Source: Promethearchaeota archaeon
GTDB lineage: Archaea; Asgardarchaeota; Lokiarchaeia; Sigyniarchaeales; SOKP01
Assembly (NCBI GenBank): GCA_019058245.1
Contig: JAHPZJ010000006.1
Coordinates: forward strand, 62,001 to 126,000
Length of the DNA stretch: 64,000 bases
Direction of reading: 5' to 3'
Shown in pieces: positions 17,803 through 27,490 of the stretch; positions within the stretch are counted from its first letter, which is position 1, and every line of letters begins with the position of its first letter. Below the pieces are notes generated by a model. It ran no database searches and was not told the origin of the DNA. It saw only the letters and a program-made list of their open reading frames with translations. Position numbers and translations under genes: made by a program.

Positions 17803-18909
17803 ATGGATAATTCATTTGGTACTATTTTTAAAATAACCTCCTTTGGAGAAAGTCATGGAAATTTAATTGGAATTATATTAGATGGTGTTCCTGCAGGATT
17901 AGATTTTGATTCAAATTTCATTCAAGAAGAAATTAATAGAAGAAAACCAGGTCAATCATCAATAACATCACCTCGCACTGAGGAGGATCATGTTAAAGTA
18001 TTATCAGGTATCTTTAATAATAAAACCACAGGAGCACCAGTTTGTTTAATAATTGAAAATAAGGATATTGATTCCTCAAAATATGAACAATATAAGGATT
18101 TTTTACGCCCTTCCCATGTAGATTACTCTACATTACGAAAATATGGTGGATTTTCTGATTATAGAGGATCGGGAAGATTTTCTGGGAGAATTACAGCAGG
18201 ATTTGTTATGGCTGGGGCTATCGCAAAACAAATATTAAAAAAATATAACATTATGATATTTGCTTATACAAAAAGTATTGGAAATGTTATTGATGAAGAG
18301 AATTTTCCGATAAATGAATTAGAAAAATTAATTGATCTAAGAGAACAATCTTCTGTGAGAGCAATAAATTTGAATAAATCACAGATAATGGAAAAATTAA
18401 TTCATGAAGTTAAAAAACAAAAAGATTCTATTGGAGGTACAATAAAATGTATTGTCTTATCTTTCCCAGAGGGTAAAGGAGGACCAATTTTTAATAGTAT
18501 CGAGTCAAATATAAGTAGAGCTATGTTTGCGATTCCTGGAATAAAGGGTATTGAATTTGGCGCTGGTTTTAAAGCATCCAAAATGAAAGGTTCTGAACAT
18601 AATGATCCTTGGATTGTGAAAGATTCAAAAATTCAGACAACAAAAAATGATGCTGGGGGAATAATAGGAGGAATATCTACAGGGATGCCAATTGAGTTTA
18701 CAGTTGCAGTCAAACCTACTTCCTCAATAGGAGTTCCCCAAAAAACAGTAAATATCAAGAGAATGGAAAATGTAGAATTTGAATATTCTGGTCGTCATGA
18801 TCCATGTTTAGTACCAAGGATTGTACCAGTTGTAGAAGCTATGACAGCAAATGTTTTATTGGATTGTCTATTAATTGAGAATTATATCCCTAGGGTATTT
18901 AAAAAGTAA
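17803..18909 (+). CDS. aroC: Chorismate synthase
   Basis: 368 residues. Converts EPSP to chorismate using reduced FMN. Motifs: ITSFGESHGNLIGIILDGVP near the start, RRKPGQSSITSPRTEEDHV, the RGSGRFSGRITAG segment near residue 125, and RHDPCLVPRIVPVVEAMTA near the C-terminus, all standard for AroC. Divergent from aroA. Chorismate is the substrate of TrpE/TrpG encoded later in the window. Confidence 0.97.
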   Translation: MDNSFGTIFKITSFGESHGNLIGIILDGVPAGLDFDSNFIQEEINRRKPGQSSITSPRTEEDHVKVLSGIFNNKTTGAPVCLIIENKDIDSSKYEQYKDFLRPSHVDYSTLRKYGGFSDYRGSGRFSGRITAGFVMAGAIAKQILKKYNIMIFAYTKSIGNVIDEENFPINELEKLIDLREQSSVRAINLNKSQIMEKLIHEVKKQKDSIGGTIKCIVLSFPEGKGGPIFNSIESNISRAMFAIPGIKGIEFGAGFKASKMKGSEHNDPWIVKDSKIQTTKNDAGGIIGGISTGMPIEFTVAVKPTSSIGVPQKTVNIKRMENVEFEYSGRHDPCLVPRIVPVVEAMTANVLLDCLLIENYIPRVFKK

Positions 18910-19003
18910 AATTTAATATGTACATTATTAATAAAAATTTTTTAGATGTAATTGCAAATTTAAAAAAAATTTATGTTAATTATAAAATAATCATTAAAAT
19001 ATC

Positions 19004-19228
19004 ATGTCCTCAATAGATCAAGAGAAATTTATAGAAGATGTTATAAGAATAATAGATAGATGGTCTTTTGAACAATGTGCTTATTGCGAAAATGGAACCC
19101 TAGTTTCAATTGATGGGATGCTTGATTTTAAATGCTCTAAATGTGGAAGGCCTATGAATCCCGTTGAATATTTAGGACAAATTTCCAAAATTGTTTTTAA
19201 TTATAGAGAAAAATCATCTGAACTTTAA
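19004..19228 (+). CDS. Small zinc-ribbon protein
   Basis: 74 residues with two CxxC knuckles (CAYC at about residues 25-28 and CSKC at 45-48), consistent with one zinc ribbon. A helical N-terminus (IDQEKFIEDVIRIIDRW) precedes it. No known family recognised. It stands about 95 bases after aroC, possibly in the same transcript, but there is no functional clue. Confidence 0.6.
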   Translation: MSSIDQEKFIEDVIRIIDRWSFEQCAYCENGTLVSIDGMLDFKCSKCGRPMNPVEYLGQISKIVFNYREKSSEL

Positions 19229-19635
19229 AAATGTGCATTATATTGGATAATAGCACGTTAAAATTAAGATTATCTTTATTAATTTAGTTTTTATTCTTTC
19301 TTGAGATCCATTATTCTAATATTTACCTTAGATTCGTAATTAAGATTTATCTCCAAGTATATCTGAGTATTGTGGCGCAGATCCAAATTTATTTTAGATT
19401 TACTTCGAATTATTAAGAATACTTAGTATTTATTATCCATTAACAAATAACAAAGATTATCTTGGATATCATTCAATGATTTTTTTTGCTAATGAATCTC
19501 AAATATAAAGTATCTGGTTTAAAATGGGAACCTTCACGTAAATTCAGTAGTTCCTCGAATATTTTGCTACAAATAAAAATATAGATAATTTATTATAATT
19601 AATAACACAAAATAACATATAGTTAAAACCAAAAT
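19229..19635. other. Long intergenic region, nothing recognised
   Basis: 407 bases without a plausible coding region on either strand. Only short imperfect inverted repeats (for example AATAC-TTA-GTATT near 19420) are visible. No tRNA, conserved RNA or mobile-element end was found. The right end should contain the promoter of the next small gene. Confidence 0.5.
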
Positions 19636-19881
19636 TTGGATAATCTAATTAGAATGGATAAAAAAATCGATACCTCTGACCAATTTATTGAATTTTATAA
19701 AAAAAAAGGAGATTATTTAGTATCTCTTTCAGAAAATCATTTTAAGAATATAGAATATCGTAAATGTCTTGAATTATTAAATCAAGCTTATGCAATGTAT
19801 ATGAAAGGGTATTATACAGATCTCGCTGAAAAAACAAAGCAAAAATTCTTAGAGATTAAAGAAAAATACTTTCCAAAATGA
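19636..19881 (+). CDS. Small helical protein, TPR-like pattern
   Basis: 81 residues from the TTG at 19636, or 75 from the ATG at 19654, which begins MDKKIDTS and may be the real start. All-helical, with two helices (FIEFYKKKGDYLVSLSE and YRKCLELLNQAYAMYMKGYY) spaced like one TPR or MIT-type hairpin. No catalytic features. Convergent with the Mut7-C gene. Function unknown. Confidence 0.5.
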   Translation: MDNLIRMDKKIDTSDQFIEFYKKKGDYLVSLSENHFKNIEYRKCLELLNQAYAMYMKGYYTDLAEKTKQKFLEIKEKYFPK

Positions 19882-19892
19882 AAAGTTTAAAC

Positions 19893-20381
19893 TTATTCTA
19901 AAAATCTGTCTAGTTTTTCTTCAATATCTTCAATATGGGAACCTTGCCAATATACTTTTTTACATTGAAGATTGGAACATTGATAGAATTCATTGTAATT
20001 ATTATATGTATCCTGTAATACATAATCTTTTATAGAAGATTTAGATACAACTCTTTTTAGTGGTGAATTGCAAACTGAACAACGTGCTTTTTTTATGTTG
20101 AATTTAAAATTCAAACCAATTTCTTTATTAAGGTAATGAAGATAATTGTATATTCCTTCTCCACTTAGGAAAATTACATTATCCTTATTTTGATTATATA
20201 AGGGGTAATCTTTTGTAATAATAATCCGGTTGTTTTTATTTGCAAAATCTACTAATTTTTCATCAGGAACTGGATCTATTTTAAAATAATCTATTAATTC
20301 ATTAGCATAGATTGTATCATATCCAAAAATTCTCAGGAAACGAGTTAATTTACCTAACATTGCATCAACTAAAAACTTCAT
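19893..20381 (-). CDS. Mut7-C RNase domain protein
   Basis: 162 residues. The N-terminal part has the PIN-related Mut7-C pattern: KFLVDAMLGKLTRFLRIFGY with an early Asp, IITKDYPLYNQ with another acidic residue. The C-terminal part is a zinc ribbon (CSVCNSPL ... CSNLQCKKVYWQGSH). Full length for the archaeal Mut7-C (DUF82) family. Predicted endoribonuclease; target unknown. Confidence 0.88.
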   Translation of the reverse strand: MKFLVDAMLGKLTRFLRIFGYDTIYANELIDYFKIDPVPDEKLVDFANKNNRIIITKDYPLYNQNKDNVIFLSGEGIYNYLHYLNKEIGLNFKFNIKKARCSVCNSPLKRVVSKSSIKDYVLQDTYNNYNEFYQCSNLQCKKVYWQGSHIEDIEEKLDRFLE

Positions 20382-20555
20382 ATTGACTAGCTTGAGCTTT
20401 TTTGAGTTTTTCTAGACCATATATATTTAGAAAATAATTTTTTTTGATTAATAATAATTAAGATACATAATAGTATATTTAACAATTGTAAGATTATAAT
20501 ATAATTGAAATATAATCAAAAAAAAGTGATTTAAATCAAAATAGAAGCTAAAGAG

Positions 20556-21068
20556 TTGATGGAAAAAGCAGTAAGATTCCATGGTCATATCTGCCCTGGT
20601 TTAACTATAGGTGTGTCGGTTGCTAAGTATGTTTTAGAACATGGATATGAGTATTCTCCTAATGAAGAGTTGGTAGCTGTTGTTGAAAATGATAATTGTA
20701 GTGTTGATGCTCTTCAATCAATATTAGGAACAACATATGGAAAAGGAAATCTTATTCATCAAGATTATGGTAAAAATAATTATAGTTTTTATGATAGAAG
20801 AACCGAGAAAAGCGTAAGATTATCTATTAGAAGAAATGCTTTTGGTGATAAAAAGTTAACGAGAGACGAGAGGGTTCAATTCTTATTAAAATCAAATCCA
20901 GAAAAGGTCTTTAATATAGAAGAAATTGATTATAATCCCCCAGATTTAGCTCAAATTGAAGAGTCTGTACAATGCGAGATCTGTGGAGAACTTACTATGA
21001 GTAGTCGACTTATGGTATATAACAATTCTGAGATTTGTATTCCTTGTTACAAAAAAATGAGAAAATAA
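20556..21068 (+). CDS. FmdE-like protein with C-terminal zinc finger
   Basis: 170 residues. The N-terminal FmdE domain shows FHGHICPGLTIGVSVA (residues 8-23), with the conserved His-Cys metal site, then NDNCSVDALQSILGTTYGKG. The C-terminus carries CEICGEL ... CIPCYKKM, a two-knuckle zinc finger. FmdE was named from the formylmethanofuran dehydrogenase operon, but many stand-alone homologues occur outside methanogens and their role is not known. The start is TTG at 20556 or, more likely, ATG at 20559. Confidence 0.88.
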   Translation: MMEKAVRFHGHICPGLTIGVSVAKYVLEHGYEYSPNEELVAVVENDNCSVDALQSILGTTYGKGNLIHQDYGKNNYSFYDRRTEKSVRLSIRRNAFGDKKLTRDERVQFLLKSNPEKVFNIEEIDYNPPDLAQIEESVQCEICGELTMSSRLMVYNNSEICIPCYKKMRK

Positions 21069-21182
21069 CAAAAAAATGAATAATAATAATTTTGTTTTTT
21101 TATTTGAATTGAATTTCACTATACAAGATTTCTTAATAGGTTAATTTTTGTTAATTTTGAATAATTAGTTAAATGAAATAAA

Positions 21183-21947
21183 ATGGATAATAAAATCCCT
21201 AGAATAATGGATGGAGTAGGTCCCTTCTTTTTTGAAGGGAATAAAATAGGGATTATAATGGTTCATGGGGGAGGAGGAGGAACATGTGCAGATTTAAAAC
21301 CTCTAGCGGAAGATCTAAATAGAAATGGGGGATATACGATCAGTATTCCATTACTCCCTGGCTTTGGTACCAAACCAGAAGATTTAAAAGAAATTACTAT
21401 TGAAGAATGGAAATCAGCTTCAGAAAAAGAATTGCATAAATTAATGATTAACTGCGACAGAATTATCGCAGGGGGTCATTCTATGGGGGGGCTTTTGACT
21501 TTGATTTTAGCAAGCCATTATAGTTTTGATGGTATTTTTACTATTAGCACTCCGGCAGGATTTCAATCTTTTCTAATCTATTTGGTACCTTTCTTTAATA
21601 TATTTTTAAAATATTATAAAGTAAATTCTGAACAATTTAAAAAAGATACAAAGGGAAAATGGGTTGGATATGATAAAATTCCTTTAAATATTGGTTTAAA
21701 AGTAAAGAAATTATTGAAGGAGATGAAGAAATCTTTAAATATGATAAATTGTCCTATACTATTATTTCAAGGAAGATTAGATACTGTAATAAAAAAAAAT
21801 AGTATGGACTATATCTTTAGTAAAGTAGCTTCAAACACCAAAAAGAAAATTTGGTTAGAACATAATTCGCATCCAATATTAAATAGTCCAGATCATAGCC
21901 AAATTGTTTCAGAAATTCATAATTTCATCAGCAAAATTTGTCCTTAA
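21183..21947 (+). CDS. Alpha/beta hydrolase (carboxylesterase-like)
   Basis: 254 residues with the layout of Est30-type carboxylesterases. The oxyanion region is VHGGGGGTCADLKPLAEDL, the nucleophile elbow GGHSMGG (Ser near residue 101), the acid FQGRLDTVI, and the His in HNSHPILN, so the triad is complete. It is cytosolic, with no signal peptide. The substrate is not predictable. It stands alone between the FmdE-like and polynucleotide kinase genes. Confidence 0.88.
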   Translation: MDNKIPRIMDGVGPFFFEGNKIGIIMVHGGGGGTCADLKPLAEDLNRNGGYTISIPLLPGFGTKPEDLKEITIEEWKSASEKELHKLMINCDRIIAGGHSMGGLLTLILASHYSFDGIFTISTPAGFQSFLIYLVPFFNIFLKYYKVNSEQFKKDTKGKWVGYDKIPLNIGLKVKKLLKEMKKSLNMINCPILLFQGRLDTVIKKNSMDYIFSKVASNTKKKIWLEHNSHPILNSPDHSQIVSEIHNFISKICP

Positions 21948-22036
21948 ATTATATATTTATACTTTAATTACTTAAAATATCGAAGAATAGATTAAACAAC
22001 ATATTTGAATTAATTTAAATATAAGAGGAAACACTT

Positions 22037-23260
22037 ATGATTAAGAATATAGAAAAGGGGCATACTTTATTAGTAATAGGGCCAGCACGAATAACACTAT
22101 TAGAAGGTAAAATCGATGTCTTCGGAAAGATTTTTCTCCCCGAAAAAGAAAAATCATCTCCAGAATTAAATGATGAAAGTGTTTTAATAGTTCCTAGTGC
22201 TCAAAGTTATCCAATCTTTTCTATTGACGATTCAAAATTAGAAGTGTATACTAATTTTAAGGAAAATCTTATAGAAATTGAAGAAAATTCAATTTCCCCT
22301 AAATGGATTGAAATTAAAGATGCAATCATAAAAGATATGACTCAAAATCCTAATATTCCTTTAAAGATAATGGTTTTAGGAATCAGTAGTGGAAAAACTA
22401 CATTTATTAAATATCTCGCAAACAATCTACATAAAGTCGGATTGAAGGGAGGGTATCTAGATTCTGATTTAGGGCAACAGATTATATATATTCCCACAAC
22501 AATAAATATAGGAACCATTAATGATTATATTGTATCAAGTGAAGATGTTAACTCTGAAAAAACAGTATTTATTGGTGCTACCTTTCCTAAGGGTAATAAT
22601 AAGTTTATTATATCAATTTCATGTAGAGATTTAATAAATAATTTTATTAGAAAGAATAAAGATATTCAGTTTGTATTAATTGATACAGATGGATGGATAA
22701 AAACGGAAGCAGGGATTATATATAAAAATTTTTTTATTAAAACAATAGACCCAGACATTTTAATTGTGTTTCATAATGAAACTGTTGAGGAATTAGAAGA
22801 AATTGAAAAAACTTATTCAAGCTTAAGAAAAGATAGGAAAATGTTTATAATTAAGGAGGAAAATAAATATTATCATGAAAAAAATAAGGACGAGAGGAGA
22901 TTCTTACGTCAAAGTCAGTTTTCTAAGAAATTTGAGGAGTTTAGAAAAATTTCGATCCCTTTAAATGATATGGTATTTATAAAGAAAGATTATAATAAAG
23001 AAAAAGATGAAATTGTCGAGATGGAAATTAAAATTAATGACCTTCTAAATCTTCCTTATCATTATGTAATAATCGGTTTGATGACTGAATCTTCTGAATT
23101 AATAGAAATAGGTCTTCTTTTTACTATTAACCCCGAAAAAAATTATATCTTATTATACTCAGATTTAACTTATAAGGAACAAATAAAAATAAAAAAGATT
23201 TTTCTAGGTTCCCTCAGATTATCCACAAAAGGAAATCATCAAGGATATCTATATCTTTAA
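22037..23260 (+). CDS. Polynucleotide 5'-kinase, Clp1/GRC3 type
   Basis: 407 residues. N-terminal beta domain (about 1-95), then a P-loop kinase domain with LGISSGKTTFIKYL near residue 115. This aligns with the Clp1/Grc3 Walker A, but its first Gly is replaced by Leu. Further motifs: GGYLDSDLGQQII (Walker-like Asp region with the D-x-GQ motif typical of this family) and VLIDTDGWI. The C-terminal domain follows. Archaeal members phosphorylate RNA or DNA 5'-OH ends and are implicated in RNA processing. GAGGAAA lies before the ATG. Confidence 0.85.
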   Translation: MIKNIEKGHTLLVIGPARITLLEGKIDVFGKIFLPEKEKSSPELNDESVLIVPSAQSYPIFSIDDSKLEVYTNFKENLIEIEENSISPKWIEIKDAIIKDMTQNPNIPLKIMVLGISSGKTTFIKYLANNLHKVGLKGGYLDSDLGQQIIYIPTTINIGTINDYIVSSEDVNSEKTVFIGATFPKGNNKFIISISCRDLINNFIRKNKDIQFVLIDTDGWIKTEAGIIYKNFFIKTIDPDILIVFHNETVEELEEIEKTYSSLRKDRKMFIIKEENKYYHEKNKDERRFLRQSQFSKKFEEFRKISIPLNDMVFIKKDYNKEKDEIVEMEIKINDLLNLPYHYVIIGLMTESSELIEIGLLFTINPEKNYILLYSDLTYKEQIKIKKIFLGSLRLSTKGNHQGYLYL

Positions 23261-23355
23261 CATAAAATTTTTATGAATCTAAATTATATTTTCAAAAATT
23301 ATTTTTATGCTATTAAGACTAATTTTTTTAAATTGAAGCATAATTATAATAATCT

Positions 23356-24798
23356 ATGGTGGATGAGAATCTTCACACAAAGTTCCTTAAATTAATGTCT
23401 TCTAAAGTCACAGATTCAGATTTAGAATTAGTTAATTTAGGAAAATCGTTAGGATTAGATTTAGTATCTTTTGCTGATTTGAGAGCTTCACAAGAAGATA
23501 ATTTTGTTGATCAAGTAAGATATAAAGCTCTGGAGAGGATGCAAATAGATAAAGATAATGTTTTAGATAATACTGATTCATTTTACGCTGGGAGCATTGA
23601 TTTCATGGTATCTGAAGAACCTGAAGGGAAAAAGTTTTTTCTTTTAGAAACTAATGGAGGATCTCACAGAGGTCTTTCAATAATTACTGAAAAACAGCAA
23701 ACTCTTTTATATAATGGATATCTTGAAGCTATTTTACAAGCAGTAAGGAATAATATGAATACAAATGAAAAAGTATTTGTTTTAATTGGTGTACCGATAA
23801 ATGATGGTCTAATTCATGAAAAGGTTATAATGCTAGAATATTTACGAAAAACACTTAAATCTCACAGTTATACTGTGAAGATTTTTAATACTGACAATTA
23901 TGACAGAAATTTTAGAGCGGAAATTGTGTTTTTAATAGCAGATTATAAACAATTATCCCATTCACTTTCATTTTTAAATAATTGGATTAAATTTAAAGGA
24001 GATAAGGTTCATGTGTTAATAGGAGATGGTATTGCAAGACGTTTTAAGGATAAAAAATTCTCAAAACTCATTGTGGAAGATTTTCGTAAAATTAAATCTA
24101 TCATTGTCAACCCGATTTTTAGAATAACCGATGATAAATCTTTCACGTATTTAGCTAGCTATTTTAGTAAGGTTCTACTTAAAAAGTACAATCTACGATA
24201 CCTTTTATTTACTAAAGCATTTTCAGAAAAGGAGTTGATAGAAAAACTGGAATATCTCATAGAAAAGTACCAAAAACCTTTTATTATTAAACCTAGTGGA
24301 GGATCAGGAGGTGCTGGAGTTATGCCAATTTCTAAGAATGAAGATTCAGCTAGTATAAAAAAAATTATAGATAAGAGTAAGAAAGAATTTTTTGCTAAAT
24401 TTATGAAAGACCGTAATCCTTACCCATATACAATACAAGAAATGGCTAATTTTAATATTATAAAATGGAAAGATGAAGGTCACACCTATGACATAAGGCT
24501 TTATCTGGCTCAAAGAGAAGGTTTGGTTATACCAATTGGAGGATTAGCTAGAATTGCTCGAGGTGAATATCATGGTACTTTAAATAAACAAGAGTTTGTT
24601 GTAAATTTATCTGGTTATAATGGTCAGATAGAAGTTGAACGTGGACTAGGTTTTTCAAAAAGAAATAGTGAAATTTTAGATTTAAGTTTGGATGATTTTG
24701 TAAATATGTCATGTATCGGTTGTACATTATTTACAAATATTGTAAAGAATTATAATAAAATCATTAACTTCTCAGATTGGAGTAAAATAATCGATTGA
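23356..24798 (+). CDS. ATP-grasp ligase-like protein
   Basis: 480 residues. The glycine-rich ATP-grasp loop is FIIKPSGGSGGAGVMPIS (near residue 315), followed by YTIQEMANFNII (hinge Glu) and DIRLYLAQREGLVIPIGGLARIA, the metal-binding strand region. The N-terminal half has FLLETNGGSHRGLSI, resembling glutathionylspermidine synthase or tubulin-tyrosine-ligase-type ATP-grasps. Such enzymes join a carboxylate to an amine. The stop is 1 nt before the next gene, an M14-type peptidase, so they form a pair. The substrate is unknown. Confidence 0.75.
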   Translation: MVDENLHTKFLKLMSSKVTDSDLELVNLGKSLGLDLVSFADLRASQEDNFVDQVRYKALERMQIDKDNVLDNTDSFYAGSIDFMVSEEPEGKKFFLLETNGGSHRGLSIITEKQQTLLYNGYLEAILQAVRNNMNTNEKVFVLIGVPINDGLIHEKVIMLEYLRKTLKSHSYTVKIFNTDNYDRNFRAEIVFLIADYKQLSHSLSFLNNWIKFKGDKVHVLIGDGIARRFKDKKFSKLIVEDFRKIKSIIVNPIFRITDDKSFTYLASYFSKVLLKKYNLRYLLFTKAFSEKELIEKLEYLIEKYQKPFIIKPSGGSGGAGVMPISKNEDSASIKKIIDKSKKEFFAKFMKDRNPYPYTIQEMANFNIIKWKDEGHTYDIRLYLAQREGLVIPIGGLARIARGEYHGTLNKQEFVVNLSGYNGQIEVERGLGFSKRNSEILDLSLDDFVNMSCIGCTLFTNIVKNYNKIINFSDWSKIID

Positions 24799-24799
24799 A

Positions 24800-25954
24800 A
24801 TGAAGCTTGAAACACTAAAAGCATTATTAGATATTTCCAACCGGAATATTTTATATAATGAAATTCTAAATGAACTAGAATTGGTTAATAATGTAGATTA
24901 TGTAAATTACCAGAAATTTAAAATCTCTGAAGGTATAATTCCTCTAATTAAGATAGCAGATAATTCCAAATTTGAAGAAATAAAGCATGTAAAAATTTTT
25001 ATTGGGGCACAGCATAATGAATATAATGGTCTTTTTAGTATATTGAAATTCTTTCAATTATTACGAGAAGGAAAAGCTAAAATAAATGAATTTTTGAGAA
25101 GAGATCAAATCATCTTTTTTTTCCCAATATTGAATCCTTATGGATTTTTGAATCCAAAAAGAGAAAATAAATCTGGTTATTATTTGAAAAATGGTACAAA
25201 TCTAAATAGATTTTGGCGTAGAGCATTCGCTCCTGAATATCAAAATGGAATGACTGATTTGAATGAATTTTCAACACCCGAACAAGTCTTTATTGTGAAG
25301 AATCTACTTCAAAAATATTGGAATAATGAAAACATTAATTTATATATATTAGACATGCATGAAACTTCTTTATTGGAAAGATTTCCAATTGAGTTAAGTG
25401 AAAAATTAAGTTTATCGTATAAGTTTGATCATTGGTTAAAAGAGGGTATAATTTTAAATGTAATAAATTTATATGGTATCCCTCATAATCAGAAACCATT
25501 GTTTATCAAAAAAAATCCTTCTTTGGATCATAGATACCTAAATCTGACTCAGAAACAACTTGAATTGGTTTTTGAAAAACTTCATGAATATTTACTAAGA
25601 AATAGAGGAAAATTGCCTTTTTATTTTTGTTATAGTAACAAGAGTAAAGAGTACTGCCTAAAACTTGCTAATATAGTATATAATAAATTAAAAGAAAAAC
25701 TAAGGGAAACTTATTTCACCGCATTTAGCCATAGTTTTATAAATCATGGATGCTTTGTAAGAATGAGTGATGCTACTTCCCGTCCTAAAATATTCTCTAT
25801 GGAATTAGAGTCCCAGAAACATTTCTTTAACATTTTTGAAGAAATACAAAAATCAGAATTAGATCCTAATTATTTTAAAAATAAACTTAATCTTATAAAT
25901 GTAAGTATAGAATTAGCCCTCGAAACTATTAAAACAATGATAGAGTTAGTTTAG
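24800..25954 (+). CDS. M14-like zinc carboxypeptidase / AstE-AspA type hydrolase
   Basis: 384 residues. Expected M14 elements appear in order: GAQHNEYNG (first zinc ligands; one residue shorter than the usual HGNE), FPILNPYGFLNP, TNLNRFWRR (substrate Arg/Asn motif NxNR), and ILDMHET (second zinc His). A Glu-containing segment (KIFSMELES) lies at the place of the catalytic Glu. The deviation HNE instead of HxxE may matter for zinc binding. It is translated directly after the ATP-grasp gene, suggesting that one enzyme makes and the other removes an amide-linked group. That pairing is inference. Confidence 0.75.
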   Translation: MKLETLKALLDISNRNILYNEILNELELVNNVDYVNYQKFKISEGIIPLIKIADNSKFEEIKHVKIFIGAQHNEYNGLFSILKFFQLLREGKAKINEFLRRDQIIFFFPILNPYGFLNPKRENKSGYYLKNGTNLNRFWRRAFAPEYQNGMTDLNEFSTPEQVFIVKNLLQKYWNNENINLYILDMHETSLLERFPIELSEKLSLSYKFDHWLKEGIILNVINLYGIPHNQKPLFIKKNPSLDHRYLNLTQKQLELVFEKLHEYLLRNRGKLPFYFCYSNKSKEYCLKLANIVYNKLKEKLRETYFTAFSHSFINHGCFVRMSDATSRPKIFSMELESQKHFFNIFEEIQKSELDPNYFKNKLNLINVSIELALETIKTMIELV

Positions 25955-25990
25955 TTTCTAAACAATAATAAAATAAAATATTTGATAAAA

Positions 25991-26998
25991 TTACGAATTA
26001 ATAAAATTTAGAGTTGCTCCTACTAAAACACATTCATTTTTTTTCTGTGAGTGCCCACCTTTTTTCAAAACTAATAAATTCTGTGATGGAGAATTTAAGA
26101 TCATTTGATTTTCTCTAAAATTTTTAAATTTAATTACTTTATCATTTTTACAATGGATTAACATAACCTTTTTTGATATTTGATTCCAATCTTCAGTAGA
26201 TAATTCTTTTTGAGTATTTTGAAATAATAAATAAGGTGATAATTTAATATTATCTTCTTCTTTTGGAAAAAGTCTAACTCCTTTTATTAAGTAACTCAAC
26301 ATAACTATAGGATTATATTTTGGTATGTTTTGTTTATAATGAGACATTGAAGAAATTGCTATAATTTTTTCAATTTTTTTATTTAAAAAACCTCCAGCTA
26401 AAGCAGTTATCCCCCCAATACTAAATCCTACACAATATATTTTAACATTTGAAAATTCTTCTTTACTTTGCACCCATTCGATTATTTCTTGAAAATCTTC
26501 AATTCTTTTTAAAAATTCACTCCTTTTCCCTATTTTTTTTGATTTTCCTGTACCTCTAGCATCATAGGCAAGAATTATATAACCCTGAAGGGCTAGAGGA
26601 AAATAAAAATATTCAAGTTTTTCATTTGTATCTGAAAAACCATGACAAACTATAATTAAAGCATTAGTAGAACTAATTATTGATTTATTATGATTTTTTA
26701 CCAGATTTCCAAATATAAATCCATCAGAAACATTTATTTTTATGGTTGTTACTTCTAAATCCTTTTGATAAAGTCTTTTCCAACGATCAAACCAGAGATC
26801 TCTAAAAGAAAAATAAATCTCAAAGGGAGTATACACGATTAGAAAGGTAGTTACTGATAAAATAAAACATCTTGAAAAAGCAGTTGTATAGCATGGATTT
26901 CCTAACCAAATATTTACTTCCCAGATATACCAGCTAAACAATATATCAATGACTATTATAATAATACGTTTATATGTATTTGAAAGCAAATTTTTCAA
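25991..26998 (-). CDS. Membrane-anchored alpha/beta hydrolase
   Basis: 335 residues. Two hydrophobic helices at the N-terminus (about residues 11-27 and 43-62) anchor a soluble alpha/beta hydrolase domain: IIVCHGFSDTNEKLEYF, the YDARGTGKSKK turn, the nucleophile elbow GFSIGG (near residue 195), HCKNDKVI acid and GGHSQKK histidine. The triad is complete. It probably faces the cytoplasm or outside according to topology that cannot be fixed here. Substrate unknown; lipid esterase is one possibility. Confidence 0.82.
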   Translation of the reverse strand: MKNLLSNTYKRIIIIVIDILFSWYIWEVNIWLGNPCYTTAFSRCFILSVTTFLIVYTPFEIYFSFRDLWFDRWKRLYQKDLEVTTIKINVSDGFIFGNLVKNHNKSIISSTNALIIVCHGFSDTNEKLEYFYFPLALQGYIILAYDARGTGKSKKIGKRSEFLKRIEDFQEIIEWVQSKEEFSNVKIYCVGFSIGGITALAGGFLNKKIEKIIAISSMSHYKQNIPKYNPIVMLSYLIKGVRLFPKEEDNIKLSPYLLFQNTQKELSTEDWNQISKKVMLIHCKNDKVIKFKNFRENQMILNSPSQNLLVLKKGGHSQKKNECVLVGATLNFINS

Positions 26999-27054
26999 CT
27001 AAATAATATAATCAGATAAAATTTAACCGATAAAATAATAAAAAAATAAAAATT

Positions 27055-27381
27055 TTATGGCTTTTTTGGTTTCGGACACCCATGATCATGGGCGACTTTA
27101 CAATCTGGTTTACTTCTTAATCCGGGACAAGGTTTACATTTTACTTCACGTAGCAGTTTAACAACATCATCAATTTCCATTCCAAATTCTTCATCCTCCG
27201 TCTCATCAGCAACCATTTCATCATCTTCAGGAATTTCATAAATAACATCTTCTTCTAAATCATCTTTCCACTCATTCAGATCCAAAACTTCATCTCCATC
27301 TTCGTCCGTTTTTCCATTTGGAACTTCATAATCCTCCTCTTTATCTGAAGCGGTCTTTTTTAGGGTCTTTTTTTTAGCCAT
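27055..27381 (-). CDS. Highly acidic protein with C-terminal Cys/His cluster
   Basis: 108 residues. A short basic start (MAKKKTLKKT) leads into about 65 residues dominated by Asp and Glu. A short helix (IDDVVKLLREV) follows, then a tight cluster, CKPCPGLRSKPDCKVAHDHG plus one more Cys, that could bind zinc. Low-complexity acidic tails of this sort occur in nucleic-acid mimics and histone or ribosome chaperones, but no family is recognised. Stands alone between the membrane hydrolase and the methylase. Confidence 0.65.
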   Translation of the reverse strand: MAKKKTLKKTASDKEEDYEVPNGKTDEDGDEVLDLNEWKDDLEEDVIYEIPEDDEMVADETEDEEFGMEIDDVVKLLREVKCKPCPGLRSKPDCKVAHDHGCPKPKKP

Positions 27382-27490
27382 AGTTATTACTCACGATTGT
27401 TATTGATTTGTATCTATCATATTTTAAATATATAATCTTTACTAAAATTTATTTTTAATTCGATTTTCTATTAAAAATTATTGATTTATA

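Noticed and set aside
19229..19635. Possible RNA gene in the long gap after the zinc-ribbon gene
   Set aside because: Only short, imperfect inverted repeats; nothing distinguishes it from AT-rich spacer.
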